From positions 494,728 through 558,727 of the forward strand of contig NZ_KE007346.1 in NCBI RefSeq assembly GCF_000400715.1: 64,000 bases of DNA, given 5' to 3'. Made by a program: the position numbers and the translations under genes. Source of the stretch: Acinetobacter genomosp. 15BJ. Its GTDB lineage: Bacteria; Pseudomonadota; Gammaproteobacteria; Pseudomonadales; Moraxellaceae. The notes beneath the pieces were generated by a model. It saw nothing but the letters and a program-made list of their open reading frames with translations, did not search any database and had not been told where the DNA came from. Positions 18,031 to 26,925 of this stretch are shown one piece after another; within the stretch, counting starts at the first letter, position 1; every line of letters begins with the position of its first letter.

Positions 18031-18059
18031 TTGACTAGCATGTGATGAACACTGATACT
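18031..18059 (+). promoter_or_regulatory. Sigma-70 promoter of the monomeric icd gene
   Basis: TTGACT at 18031-18036 and GATACT at 18054-18059 are separated by exactly 17 bases. Transcription would begin near 18066, leaving a leader of about 80 bases before ATG 18145. Confidence 0.6.
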
Positions 18060-18144
18060 CTCAAGTTTGTTCAAGCAAATCGGTTCTAGGAGCTGGGCCA
18101 CAAGCGCAGTTTTCCATAACTCAATCCAACACAAGGGGCTATAT

Positions 18145-20376
18145 ATGGCTGGTGGAAAGTCAAAAATCATTTACACACTGACTGATGAGGCGCCTTTATT
18201 AGCGACTTATTCATTACTACCGATCATTGAGACCTTTACAAAACCTGCTGGCATTGAGATTGTTAAAAGTGACATCTCAGTTGCGGTTCGTGTGCTCGCA
18301 GAATTTTCAGATTACCTCAAAGATGAGCAAAAGGTAAACAATAACCTTGCGGAGTTAGGTCGTCTTACGCAAGATCCAGATACCAATATCATTAAACTTC
18401 CGAACATCAGTGCTTCTGTTGCTCAGTTGGTATCATGTATTAAAGAGCTCCAGTCGAAGGGCTATGCAATTCCTGATTATCCAGAAAACCCAACTACTGA
18501 AGAAGAAAAAGAGATCAAGGCGCGTTATGGTAAATGCCTTGGTTCAGCTGTAAACCCAGTATTGCGTGAAGGTAACTCTGACCGTCGTGCACCAGCTGCG
18601 GTAAAAAATTATGCGAAAAAACACCCGCATTCAATGAGCGAGTGGAAGCAGTGGTCACAGACTCACGTTTCTCACATGGATGAAGGTGACTTCTACCATG
18701 GCGAAAAATCAATGACTTTAGACCGTGCGCGTAATGTGAAAATGGAACTCATCACTAAGTCTGGTGAAACCATTGTGCTTAAGCCAAAAGTTGCACTTCA
18801 AGATGGCGAAATCATTGACTCAATGTTTATGAGCAAAAAAGCATTGTGTGACTTCTACGAGAAAGAACTCGAAGACTGTCGTGAAGCGGGCATTTTGTTC
18901 TCATTACACGTGAAAGCAACCATGATGAAAGTGTCACACCCGATCGTATTCGGTCACTGTGTGAAAATTTACTACAAGGATGCTTTTGAAAAACACGGTA
19001 AATTGTTTGATGAACTCGGTATTAACGTAAACAACGGTATGGCTGGTCTTTATGAAAAGATCGCAACTTTACCGACATCTTTACGTGAAGAAATCATTGA
19101 AGATTTACATGCTTGCCAAGAACACCGTCCTGCGCTTGCAATGGTTGATTCGGCAAAAGGCATCACTAACTTCCATTCACCAAATGACGTCATTGTAGAT
19201 GCTTCTATGCCTGCAATGATTCGTGGTGGCGGTAAAATGTGGGGTGCTGACGGCAAACCTTACGACTGTAAAGCTGTGATGCCTGAATCAACTTTCGCAC
19301 GTATCTACCAAGAAATGATCAATTTCTGTAAGTGGAACGGTAACTTCGATCCACGTACGATGGGTACTGTGCCTAACGTTGGTTTGATGGCACAAAAAGC
19401 AGAAGAATACGGTTCACACGACAAAACTTTTGAAATTTCAGAAGCGGGTATTGCCAACATTACTGATTTAGACACGGGTGAAGTGTTGATGTCACAAAAT
19501 GTGGAAGAAGGCGATATCTGGCGTATGTGTCAGGTGAAAGATGCACCAATTCGTGACTGGGTGAAACTTGCAGTAACACGTGCACGTAACTCTGGTATGC
19601 CGGCGATCTTCTGGCTTGACCCATACCGTCCACACGAAAATGAATTGATCAAAAAAGTTGAAAAATACTTGAAAGATCATGACACCGCAGGTCTTGATAT
19701 CCAAATCATGTCACAAGTACGTGCAATGCGTTATACGCTTGAGCGTGTAGCGCGTGGTTTAGATACCATTTCTGTAACGGGTAACATTTTACGTGATTAC
19801 TTAACTGACTTGTTCCCGATTATGGAATTGGGTACTTCAGCGAAAATGTTGTCGATCGTGCCGTTAATGGCTGGCGGTGGCATGTACGAAACAGGTGCGG
19901 GTGGTTCAGCACCTAAACATGTTCAGCAGCTAGTTGAAGAAAACCACTTACGTTGGGATTCACTCGGTGAGTTCCTTGCGTTAGCAGTGTCTTTGGAAGA
20001 GCTTGGTATCAAAGAAAGTAATGACCGTGCGAAATTACTTGCCAAGACACTTGATCAAGCGACAGGAAAATTGTTGGATAACGACAAATCTCCATCACGT
20101 CGTACAGGTGAGTTAGATAACCGTGGCAGCCACTTCTATTTAGCATTGTACTGGGCAGAAGCATTAGCAGCTCAAGACGAAGATGCTGAGTTAAAAGCGA
20201 AATTTGCTCCGCTTGCAAAATCACTTGCTGAAAACGAACAGAAGATTGTTGCTGAGCTTGCTCAAGTCCAAGGTCAAGCTGCTGATATCGGTGGTTACTA
20301 TGCAATTGATCCAGCGAAAGTAAATGCAGTAATGCGTCCAAGCGCAACGTTTAATACGACACTTGCGTCACTTTAA
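18145..20376 (+). CDS. icd: NADP-dependent isocitrate dehydrogenase, monomeric type
   Basis: The monomeric (about 80 kDa) isocitrate dehydrogenase oxidatively decarboxylates isocitrate to 2-oxoglutarate with NADP in the TCA cycle. The start [20 protein letters not shown] and blocks such as [20 protein letters not shown] and [20 protein letters not shown] are family hallmarks. At 743 residues it has the normal length. ATG 18145 is chosen because AAGGGG lies eight bases upstream (18133-18138); the frame runs back to 18067 without family similarity. The unrelated dimeric isocitrate dehydrogenase lies 1.1 kb downstream. Acinetobacter has long been known to make two isocitrate dehydrogenase isozymes of different size and regulation. 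Confidence 0.96.
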   Translation: MAGGKSKIIYTLTDEAPLLATYSLLPIIETFTKPAGIEIVKSDISVAVRVLAEFSDYLKDEQKVNNNLAELGRLTQDPDTNIIKLPNISASVAQLVSCIKELQSKGYAIPDYPENPTTEEEKEIKARYGKCLGSAVNPVLREGNSDRRAPAAVKNYAKKHPHSMSEWKQWSQTHVSHMDEGDFYHGEKSMTLDRARNVKMELITKSGETIVLKPKVALQDGEIIDSMFMSKKALCDFYEKELEDCREAGILFSLHVKATMMKVSHPIVFGHCVKIYYKDAFEKHGKLFDELGINVNNGMAGLYEKIATLPTSLREEIIEDLHACQEHRPALAMVDSAKGITNFHSPNDVIVDASMPAMIRGGGKMWGADGKPYDCKAVMPESTFARIYQEMINFCKWNGNFDPRTMGTVPNVGLMAQKAEEYGSHDKTFEISEAGIANITDLDTGEVLMSQNVEEGDIWRMCQVKDAPIRDWVKLAVTRARNSGMPAIFWLDPYRPHENELIKKVEKYLKDHDTAGLDIQIMSQVRAMRYTLERVARGLDTISVTGNILRDYLTDLFPIMELGTSAKMLSIVPLMAGGGMYETGAGGSAPKHVQQLVEENHLRWDSLGEFLALAVSLEELGIKESNDRAKLLAKTLDQATGKLLDNDKSPSRRTGELDNRGSHFYLALYWAEALAAQDEDAELKAKFAPLAKSLAENEQKIVAELAQVQGQAADIGGYYAIDPAKVNAVMRPSATFNTTLASL

Positions 20377-20383
20377 TTGTTGA

Positions 20384-20413
20384 TATATCACCGACAATAT
20401 TGTCGGTGATATA
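20384..20413. repeat. Perfect 30-base palindrome downstream of icd
   Basis: The two 15-base halves (TATATCACCGACAAT and its complement) form an uninterrupted palindrome eight bases after the icd stop codon and immediately before the terminator. It could add RNA stability at the 3' end or bind a dimeric protein. The function is not known. Confidence 0.7.
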
Positions 20414-20445
20414 AAAAAAGCCGATGTGAAAGCATCGGCTTTTTT
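20414..20445. terminator. Bidirectional terminator between icd and the pseudouridine synthase
   Basis: AAAAAGCCGATG pairs with CATCGGCTTTTT, with T-runs on both strands, between two convergent genes. Confidence 0.9.
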
Positions 20446-20463
20446 ATGAGCTAAATTTAGATT

Positions 20464-21282
20464 TTAACGACCATTACGGCTACGTCCACGTGGTGCTTTT
20501 GTATTTGGGCGCGTTGTACCATTGGTCTTACGACGTGGTTTGTCTGCATCTTCAGTTTGCCAAATACGGGTTGTACCGCCGCCAGCTTTCTTCTTACCTT
20601 TAAATGGTTTTTCGCCTTTTTCTTCGCGTGCTTTATCTTTGGCACGAGAAAAATGCGGTTTATTATTTGATTTTTTCGCGAATGAACGACCTTCATAAGG
20701 CTTATCAGCTGGAACGTCTTTAAAGTCTGGATAAAGTAAAGGTTCGATTTCGAGTTGCTCACCTGGCTGTAAACCCAGTTTAACGAGATCGATGCTACCA
20801 ATTTGAGTACGAATCAGACGTAAAGTTGGGAAACCCACAGCAGCAGTCATACGACGTACTTGACGATTACGACCTTCGCAGATTTGTAGTTCGATCCAAG
20901 TCGTTGGAATATTGGCACGATAACGTACTGGTGGGTTACGCTCCCATAACCATTCTGGTTGATCAACTTTACGTGCTTTGGCAGGTAAAGTCATACCATC
21001 TGCAAGTTCAACACCCTTTTGCAGTTTTTCAATTGCTTCTTCTGTGACATCACCATCAACTTGAGCAAGATAAGTTTTATATTTCTTATTATCAGGATGG
21101 GTGATGAATTGATTTAAACCACCATGATCAGTAAGAAACATTAAACCTTCAGAGTCTAAATCTAGACGTCCTGCAATACGAAGTTCAGGATCTTTAATAA
21201 AACTTGAAACTGTTAAATGTTTTTCATCTTCGCGAAACTGTGACAAAACGTCAAAAGGTTTGTTAAATACGACTACTTTCAT
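20464..21282 (-). CDS. rluE: 23S rRNA pseudouridine synthase, RluE-like
   Basis: An RsuA-family pseudouridine synthase. The catalytic Asp lies in RIAGRLDLDSEGLMFLTDHG. Other family blocks are FNKPFDVLSQF at the N-terminus, KTYLAQVDGDV, and EGRNRQVRRMTAAVGFPTLR. No S4 domain precedes the catalytic core, which fits RluE (U2457 of 23S rRNA) rather than RsuA or RluB. The last 75 residues form a Lys/Arg/Gly-rich, low-complexity tail (ending APRGRSRNGR) that E. coli RluE lacks and that probably aids RNA binding. It is transcribed toward icd and shares its terminator. Confidence 0.88.
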   Translation of the reverse strand: MKVVVFNKPFDVLSQFREDEKHLTVSSFIKDPELRIAGRLDLDSEGLMFLTDHGGLNQFITHPDNKKYKTYLAQVDGDVTEEAIEKLQKGVELADGMTLPAKARKVDQPEWLWERNPPVRYRANIPTTWIELQICEGRNRQVRRMTAAVGFPTLRLIRTQIGSIDLVKLGLQPGEQLEIEPLLYPDFKDVPADKPYEGRSFAKKSNNKPHFSRAKDKAREEKGEKPFKGKKKAGGGTTRIWQTEDADKPRRKTNGTTRPNTKAPRGRSRNGR

Positions 21283-21475
21283 ATGGATATACTACTTTGG
21301 CTACGGGCGGCATCATAACAATAAAGGTTTCTATTTAATGGGAAAATGTTGTTATTTCCCGTATAAATCTCAAAAAAACCTGTTTTGAACTAAACTGTTT
21401 CATGCAATAAAAAACGAAAGTATGCCATAGAAGGCATAGAGATAATCGCTAAATACATGAGGGAGAACCTACAAA

Positions 21476-22732
21476 ATGGGTTATCAGAAGATTGTGGTTC
21501 CTGCAGATGGAGACAAAATCACAGTAAATGCAGACCTGTCATTGAATGTTCCAAATCGTCCAATCATCCCTTTTATTGAAGGTGATGGTATTGGTGTGGA
21601 TATTACACCAGCAATGAAGGCAGTAGTAGATGCCGCCGTGCTAAAAGCTTACGGTGGCAAACGTTCAATCGAATGGATGGAAGTCTACTGCGGCGAAAAA
21701 GCAGATAAAATCTATGGCAATTATATGCCAGAAGAAACTTTTGATGCTTTACGCGAGTTTATTATATCAATAAAAGGCCCTTTGACTACACCTGTTGGTG
21801 GCGGTATTCGTTCTTTGAATGTTGCATTGCGCCAAGAACTCGATCTATATGTCTGTGTGCGTCCAGTACGCTGGTTTGAAGGTGTTCCTTCACCTGTGCA
21901 ACATCCAGAGCTTACGGACATGGTGATTTTCCGTGAAAACTCAGAAGATATCTATGCAGGGATTGAATGGAAGGCCGATTCTCCAGAAGCAAAAAAAGTC
22001 ATTAAATTTTTGCAAGAAGAAATGGGTGTGACCAAAATCCGATTCCCTAAAGATTGTGGGATTGGGATTAAACCTGTTTCTAAAGAAGGGACTCAGCGTC
22101 TGGTGCGTAAAGCCATTCAGTTCGCGATTGATAATGACAAGCCTTCTGTGACGTTAGTACACAAAGGCAACATCATGAAGTACACCGAAGGTGCGTTCAA
22201 AGAGTGGGGTTATGAACTTGCGATGGAACGTTTTGGTGGACGGTTGCTAGATGGTGGGCCTTGGGTAAAAATTAAAAATCCGAAAACAGGTAAAGACATC
22301 ATTATTAAAGATGTGATTGCCGATGCATTCTTACAGCAAATTTTAATGCGTCCAGCTGATTATTCCGTGATTGCGACACTGAACTTAAATGGTGACTATA
22401 TTTCTGATGCACTTGCAGCAGAAGTGGGCGGCATTGGGATTGCACCAGGTGCGAATATTGGAGGTGCAATTGCAGTTTATGAAGCAACACATGGCACAGC
22501 ACCGAAGTATGCGGGGCAAGATAAGGTCAACCCGGGTTCGATTATTCTCTCTGCTGAAATGATGCTGCGTGACATGGGCTGGGTTGAAGCAGCAGATTTA
22601 ATTATTCAGGGTGTTTCGGGTGCGATTTCAGCCAAGACCGTAACATACGACTTTGAGCGTTTAATGCCAAATGCAACCTTATTACGTTGTTCTGAGTTTG
22701 GACAAGCCATAATCCAGCATATGGAAGATTAA
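21476..22732 (+). CDS. icd: NADP-dependent isocitrate dehydrogenase, homodimeric type
   Basis: A 418-residue enzyme of the E. coli Icd type, unrelated in sequence to the monomeric enzyme upstream. It has [20 protein letters not shown], the Ser-containing phosphorylation and substrate loop in [51 protein letters not shown] and [20 protein letters not shown]. The Ser in GGIRSLN is the one phosphorylated by AceK in enteric bacteria. A GAGGGAGAA ribosome site at 21459-21467 precedes ATG 21476. Two isozymes may allow separate control of carbon flow between the TCA cycle and the glyoxylate bypass (inference). Confidence 0.96.
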   Translation: MGYQKIVVPADGDKITVNADLSLNVPNRPIIPFIEGDGIGVDITPAMKAVVDAAVLKAYGGKRSIEWMEVYCGEKADKIYGNYMPEETFDALREFIISIKGPLTTPVGGGIRSLNVALRQELDLYVCVRPVRWFEGVPSPVQHPELTDMVIFRENSEDIYAGIEWKADSPEAKKVIKFLQEEMGVTKIRFPKDCGIGIKPVSKEGTQRLVRKAIQFAIDNDKPSVTLVHKGNIMKYTEGAFKEWGYELAMERFGGRLLDGGPWVKIKNPKTGKDIIIKDVIADAFLQQILMRPADYSVIATLNLNGDYISDALAAEVGGIGIAPGANIGGAIAVYEATHGTAPKYAGQDKVNPGSIILSAEMMLRDMGWVEAADLIIQGVSGAISAKTVTYDFERLMPNATLLRCSEFGQAIIQHMED

Positions 22733-22749
22733 AGTCTAAGTATGAAATG

Positions 22750-22776
22750 AAAGAGCGGTTTTGCCGCTCTTTTTTT
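22750..22776 (+). terminator. Terminator after dimeric icd
   Basis: AAAGAGCGG pairs with CCGCTCTTT around a TTTTG loop, followed by seven T. Confidence 0.9.
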
Positions 22777-22871
22777 ATTTAAAATTGAGATAAATAAGTC
22801 ATGAGAAAAACATGTACAAAATTGAATGCATGACATATTTTGATGTATTCGAAAATAAAAAACTGAACATC

Positions 22872-23492
22872 ATGGCGGAAAGAAAATATGGTGCAGCAGC
22901 ACCGAAAACAACAGAAACTATTACCAGCTTGGATTGGTATGGACAAGTACTCAGCAATCAAAAATATGAGCGGACGCTATTTGTTGACTTAGATCTGTCA
23001 GAAGCCCAAAACATAGGTGCGATTTTTAATGAGTGTACTTTTCGACGAGCACGTTTTAATGCATCGGTTCATCAAAGTAGTGCATTTTTAAATTGTACTT
23101 TTCATTTTTGCAATTTCTTTGATAGCAAATTCACCGACTGCAAGTTGGTCGGTAGCATGTTTAGCGATTGTCAATTTCACCATATGCGGGTTGAGGACAG
23201 TGATTGGGCTTTTGTTGGATTAGCGGGTGCCGATTTAGAGAAAGCTTCTTTTTTGAGAACCCGTTTAAGAGAAGCTGATTTGACTGGGGCACGTTGCCAT
23301 GGAAGTGCGATTCGAGAGAGTGACCTCTCTGGTGCATGGTTACATTGTGCAGATTTTACTGAGTGTGATTTAAGAGGCAGTGATTTGAGTGCCTTAGATC
23401 TGAAAGAGACTCAAATTAAAGAGGCAATTATCAATCTTGATCAAACGCTGATGATTGCTGAAAATCTAGGCTTCGATGTCAGAATTGATTGA
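22872..23492 (+). CDS. Pentapeptide-repeat protein, Qnr/McbG-like
   Basis: From ATG 22872 the product is 206 residues, close to Qnr proteins (about 215). Nearly the whole chain is built of A(D/N)LXX-type pentapeptides with F or L at the centre (CTFRRARFNAS, CTFHFCNFFDSKFTDCKLVG, GADLEKASFLRTRLREADLT, CDLRGSDLSALDL). These fold as a right-handed quadrilateral beta helix. The C-terminal NLDQTLMIAENLGFDVRID resembles the dimerisation tail of Qnr-like proteins. Some members mimic DNA and protect gyrase; whether this one does is not shown. The frame extends back to an ATG at 22812, but those 20 residues look unlike the family. A short terminator follows. Confidence 0.8.
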   Translation: MAERKYGAAAPKTTETITSLDWYGQVLSNQKYERTLFVDLDLSEAQNIGAIFNECTFRRARFNASVHQSSAFLNCTFHFCNFFDSKFTDCKLVGSMFSDCQFHHMRVEDSDWAFVGLAGADLEKASFLRTRLREADLTGARCHGSAIRESDLSGAWLHCADFTECDLRGSDLSALDLKETQIKEAIINLDQTLMIAENLGFDVRID

Positions 23493-23519
23493 GTCTGAGA
23501 AAAGTGTTTGATCGAAATG

Positions 23520-23547
23520 AGTGAGTGGTTTTAGGCCACTCACTTTT
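23520..23547 (+). terminator. Terminator after the pentapeptide-repeat gene
   Basis: GTGAGTGG pairs with CCACTCAC, followed by TTTT. Confidence 0.7.
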
Positions 23548-23618
23548 ATAGGAGATGGAATAAAGCTTATCTTGTTAAGAAAGATAGAGTCGAATAAAAG
23601 GGACCAATTGTTCACCCA

Positions 23619-24937
23619 GAGCCTGTAAATTATTTTGTGTAAGTTCCATTTTTTATAAATGATCTTTTAATCGATCATCGAACTGAATCGTAAACCAATT
23701 CATTGCTAAACGCCAATTTTGAATTGGCATCGTCCATTTCTTCGCAGCATTTGATGTTGCTAAGTAAATGACCTTCTTTACTGAGTCATCAGATGAAAAG
23801 ATTTTCCTCTTCTTCGTTGAATGGCGTATTACGCTATTCAACGACTCAATCGCATTTGTTGTATAAATTGCATGACGTATTTCGGCTGGATAGCTAAAGA
23901 TCGTTCGGATATTTTCCCAATTGGCCCGCCAGGATTCTCCAATTTTGGGATACTGGTGATTCCATTGATCACAGAAGATGTCTAGGGACTTTAAAGCATT
24001 TTCCTCTGTACTTGCCTGATAAATCGCTTTCAGACCCGAGGTAACAGCCTTGTAGTCTTTCCAGCTTACAAATCTCAGGCTATTGCGTACAACATGCACG
24101 ATACACAGTTGAATATCAGTATGAGGGTAAACGGAGGCTATCGCGTCAGGAAAGCCTTTTAATCCATCTACACAGGCAACAAGAATATCCTGTACTCCTC
24201 GATTTTTTAGCTCTGTCATGACTGACAGCCAGAATTTGGCACCTTCTGTCTGAGCAATCCACATACCCAGTAATTCTTTTTGTCCATCCATATTGATGCC
24301 TAAAGCAAGGTATACGGACTTGTTAATCACATTGGAGTGCTGACGGACTTTGACAACAATACAGTCAAGATAGACAACAGGATAAAGGCTATCTAAGGCT
24401 CTATTTTGCCACTCAGTCACTTGCTCAATCACAGCATCGGTAACTTTGCTGATGAGAGATGCTGAGACATCGGCATCGTACATTTCTTTGAAGAAGGCTA
24501 CAATTTCCCTATTAGTCATTCCTTTTGCATACAGTGAGAGGATTTGGTCATCCATACTGGTGATGCGTGTTTGGTGCTTTTTGATAATTTGTGGCTCAAA
24601 TGAACCTTCTCGATCACGGGGAATATCTAAAGCCAGTTGTCCATCTTGAGTTGTAATGGTTTTAGAACTAAACCCATTACGGCTATTTGAGCCTTTCCTG
24701 GACTGATGCTTTTCATAACCGAGATGGTCTGAAAGTTCAGTATTGAGTGCAGTTTCAATCATGAATTTTTTAAAGACTGCTGTCATTTGGTTTAAGTCTT
24801 CTGGTGTTTTTAGACCTTTAGCCAATTCGGCAGCCATACTTTTGATTGTTGCTTCATCCATGTGAAGTACCTTTTGTAATTATCCTCTGAAGGATAAATG
24901 AAAATTAAGTACTTACACAAAATTTAGAACAGTCCCT
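23619..24937 (-). mobile_element. IS256-family insertion sequence
   Basis: A 1319-base element with imperfect terminal inverted repeats of about 27 bases. The left end starts GAGCCTGT and the right end, read inward, GGGACTGT. Both share TTTTGTGTAAGT at their inner part, which is typical of IS256-family ends. A seven-base direct repeat TCACCCA flanks it (23612-23618 and 24938-24944), close to the usual 8-9 base target duplication. One intact transposase gene fills the element, so it is probably still mobile. It has split an XapX gene. Confidence 0.9.
23653..24861 (-). CDS. IS256-family transposase (Mutator type)
   Basis: A full-length 402-residue DDE transposase. Family blocks are MYDADVSASLISKVTDAV, PVVYLDCIVVKVRQ (first Asp), KFWLSVMTELKNRGVQDILV with ACVDGLKGFPDAI (second Asp), QLCIVHVVRNSLRFVSWKDY, and AIYTTNAIESLNSVIRHSTK (region of the catalytic Glu). 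It catalyses cut- or copy-out of the element through a circular intermediate, as known for the family. No frameshift or stop is seen. The start ATG lies 76 bases inside the right end of the element. Confidence 0.93.
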   Translation of the reverse strand: MDEATIKSMAAELAKGLKTPEDLNQMTAVFKKFMIETALNTELSDHLGYEKHQSRKGSNSRNGFSSKTITTQDGQLALDIPRDREGSFEPQIIKKHQTRITSMDDQILSLYAKGMTNREIVAFFKEMYDADVSASLISKVTDAVIEQVTEWQNRALDSLYPVVYLDCIVVKVRQHSNVINKSVYLALGINMDGQKELLGMWIAQTEGAKFWLSVMTELKNRGVQDILVACVDGLKGFPDAIASVYPHTDIQLCIVHVVRNSLRFVSWKDYKAVTSGLKAIYQASTEENALKSLDIFCDQWNHQYPKIGESWRANWENIRTIFSYPAEIRHAIYTTNAIESLNSVIRHSTKKRKIFSSDDSVKKVIYLATSNAAKKWTMPIQNWRLAMNWFTIQFDDRLKDHL

Positions 24938-25077
24938 CACCCAATCACGATGCCCAATAAACCCAGTAATGCAACAATGGGTGGTGCAGGTGCTTTAACA
25001 TCAAGTAGGTAATACAGCACACCGACCAATACGCCAACCGCAAGTGATAATAAATAAATCTTCATATGCAGCGTTGA

Positions 25078-25689
25078 TCAGCCTGCTTTTACTTTACAAA
25101 AGGGATCAACGTTTGGATTGCTATTCCAGATATATTCGGCCTCTTCAGCACATAATTGCGCGACCTTTTCACCCTGTGTGTCATGGATGAAAGCAAGGGT
25201 CATATCCATACCTGCGCTCACACCAGATGAGGTATAGAATTTCCCATCAATCACCCAACGGGCTTGGGCTTGCCACAACACTTGGTCATTGAGTTTTTGT
25301 ACAAATTCAAATGCCATTTTATTCGATGTTGCCTTAATACCATTTAAAAGACCTGTCGCTGCAAGTAATGAACTGCCTGTACAAATGGTCAGAACATGCG
25401 CACTTTGGTTCGCTAAAGTTTTGAGCTGCTCAAGAAACTGCTGATTTTTGATTAATTCAAACGTCACGATGCCGCCTGGAACAAGCAAAATACTTTGGTC
25501 ATTCACGTGCATTTCGCTAAAGGATTTGGTTTGAATACAAACACCATGCTTATTGGAAACTAGACCTCCATTCAGGCTATAAAACTGGACTTGATAATGT
25601 TCTTGCAGTAAGCCAAACAATTCAACTGGACCCATAATGTCGAGGGTTTCAAAATCTTCAAATACGATGGCATGAACAGGAATACGCAT
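25078..25689 (-). CDS. DJ-1/PfpI family protein
   Basis: A 203-residue class I glutamine-amidotransferase-like protein. The nucleophile elbow is LTICTGSSLLAATGLLNG with the reactive Cys. The acidic partner is expected in FEDFETLDIMGPVELFGL. PGGIVTFEL and TSSGVSAGMDMTLAFIHD complete the fold. The arrangement resembles isonitrile hydratase and AraC-type regulator N-domains, but there is no DNA-binding domain. Which reaction it performs is uncertain. The broken xapX gene follows after 12 bases and was probably cotranscribed. Confidence 0.85.
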   Translation of the reverse strand: MRIPVHAIVFEDFETLDIMGPVELFGLLQEHYQVQFYSLNGGLVSNKHGVCIQTKSFSEMHVNDQSILLVPGGIVTFELIKNQQFLEQLKTLANQSAHVLTICTGSSLLAATGLLNGIKATSNKMAFEFVQKLNDQVLWQAQARWVIDGKFYTSSGVSAGMDMTLAFIHDTQGEKVAQLCAEEAEYIWNSNPNVDPFCKVKAG

Positions 25690-25962
25690 TGCTTTTCTCG
25701 CTTGTTTAATCTGGGTAATACCATAGAGAGCTTGAGTTTTTTGTTTGTGAATATTCTGTATGGCTTATTTTGAATTATGCTAAATCAGTGGACATTTAGA
25801 TCGATCTGTTAGCAAGCGGAGTATTGTTTTTGCTTAATTTTAAAGCATTTAGTGTGCTTAAATCAGAAATGCCACGGTGTATCGTAAATTTAGAAAAATC
25901 TGTATCTATACTTTATAGACCAAATGTTCAAAATAATTGAAAAATAGAGAGAGTGCTGTGAC

Positions 25963-26781
25963 ATGAAGATGTACCAAGTTGATGCTTTTACAAAAGAATT
26001 ATTTAAAGGAAATCCAGCGGCTGTAATCGTCGTCGATGAATGGTTAGATGATAGTTTGATGCAAAATATTGCGATGGAAAATAATCTGTCTGAAACTGCT
26101 TTTGTGAAAAGGATTGATGAAACCAATTATGAGATTCGTTGGTTTTCTCCACTCGATGAGGTTGCGTTTTGTGGGCATGCTACTTTAGCCAGTGCTTTCG
26201 TTTTATTTAAAGACTTTACCACGGTAGAAACCATTCAGTTCCATGTACGCGATCTTGGTATTTTTATTGTCAGCCAAGGGGCTGATGGCAAAATTAAAAT
26301 GAATTTCCCGATTCGAAAAGCAGAGTTAGTTACTGATTATCCTCAAGTGTTACGTGAAGGGCTCACCAAACCGTTTAAAGCGGTCTATCGTAATGTCCAA
26401 GCCTATATTATTGAATATGAAACGGTGCAGGATGTATTGGATGAGCAACCTGATCTGGAAAAACTAAAACAACTGGGACAAGTTCGTACCGCGATTACAG
26501 CTTCTCAACCGGATGTTGCAATTACTGCTAGAGGTGAAGGTCAGTTTGATTGTGTTTCTCGCTATTTTGCACCAGCGATTGGTATTGATGAAGATCCGGT
26601 AACGGGTTCAATCCATACTGCGATTGTTCCACTTTGGGCTGGAAAACTAAATCAGACTCGATTAACCGCTTTTCAGGCATCTAAACGCGGTGGAATTTTA
26701 GAATGTGTGATTGCATCTGAAGAACGTATTGAAATTTCAGGCTATGCCAAATTGTATATGCAAGCCGAACTGACAATCTGA
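25963..26781 (+). CDS. PhzF-family isomerase/epimerase-like protein
   Basis: A 272-residue PhzF (YddE-like) protein with the two-fold diaminopimelate-epimerase-like architecture. It starts YQVDAFTKELFKGNPAAVIV, has NLSETAFV whose Glu is the general acid/base in PhzF, WFSPLDEVAFCGHATLASAF, and in the second half DEDPVTGSIHTAIVPLW. No other phenazine genes are nearby, so a role in phenazine synthesis is unlikely and the substrate is unknown. ATG 25963 is preceded by AGAGAG. The gene is divergent from the DJ-1/PfpI gene, with a 273-base gap in which I see no other gene. Confidence 0.88.
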   Translation: MKMYQVDAFTKELFKGNPAAVIVVDEWLDDSLMQNIAMENNLSETAFVKRIDETNYEIRWFSPLDEVAFCGHATLASAFVLFKDFTTVETIQFHVRDLGIFIVSQGADGKIKMNFPIRKAELVTDYPQVLREGLTKPFKAVYRNVQAYIIEYETVQDVLDEQPDLEKLKQLGQVRTAITASQPDVAITARGEGQFDCVSRYFAPAIGIDEDPVTGSIHTAIVPLWAGKLNQTRLTAFQASKRGGILECVIASEERIEISGYAKLYMQAELTI

Positions 26782-26812
26782 TTTTTAGCTTAAACTGTGC
26801 AAAAATAAAGAT

Positions 26813-26840
26813 AAAAGCTGTTTAAATAAACAGCTTTTTT
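26813..26840 (+). terminator. Terminator after the PhzF-like gene
   Basis: AAAAGCTGTTTA pairs with TAAACAGCTTTT, followed by T. Confidence 0.85.
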
Positions 26841-26925
26841 CAAAACATAACTATTAAAAATGCGAATCGTTCTCTACTATAGCTTGACGTTTTTATTTAA
26901 ATCATCAAAAACACTTGGATAAATT

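Larger units (their letters stand above)
23575..25065 (-). pseudogene. XapX-domain small membrane protein interrupted by an insertion sequence
   Basis: The start at 25065 gives MKIYLLSLAVGVLVGVLYYL, then LDVKAPAPPIVALLGLLGIV, a classic XapX (DUF1427) protein of two hydrophobic helices around an APxPP turn. The frame reaches the edge of the insertion element at 24938. Past the other edge (23618 down to 23575) the expected XapX ending GEQLVPFIRLYLS and a TAA are readable. The two parts are separated by the element and also differ by one base in frame: the target reads ATTGGGTGA where XapX needs an ATT-GGT-GAA reading. The gene starts 12 bases after the DJ-1/PfpI stop, so the two formed an operon. 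XapX function is not known. Confidence 0.8.

Noticed and set aside
23619..24937. Composite transposon carrying the DJ-1/PfpI gene
   Set aside because: Only one IS copy is present, and the DJ-1/PfpI gene lies outside its inverted repeats.
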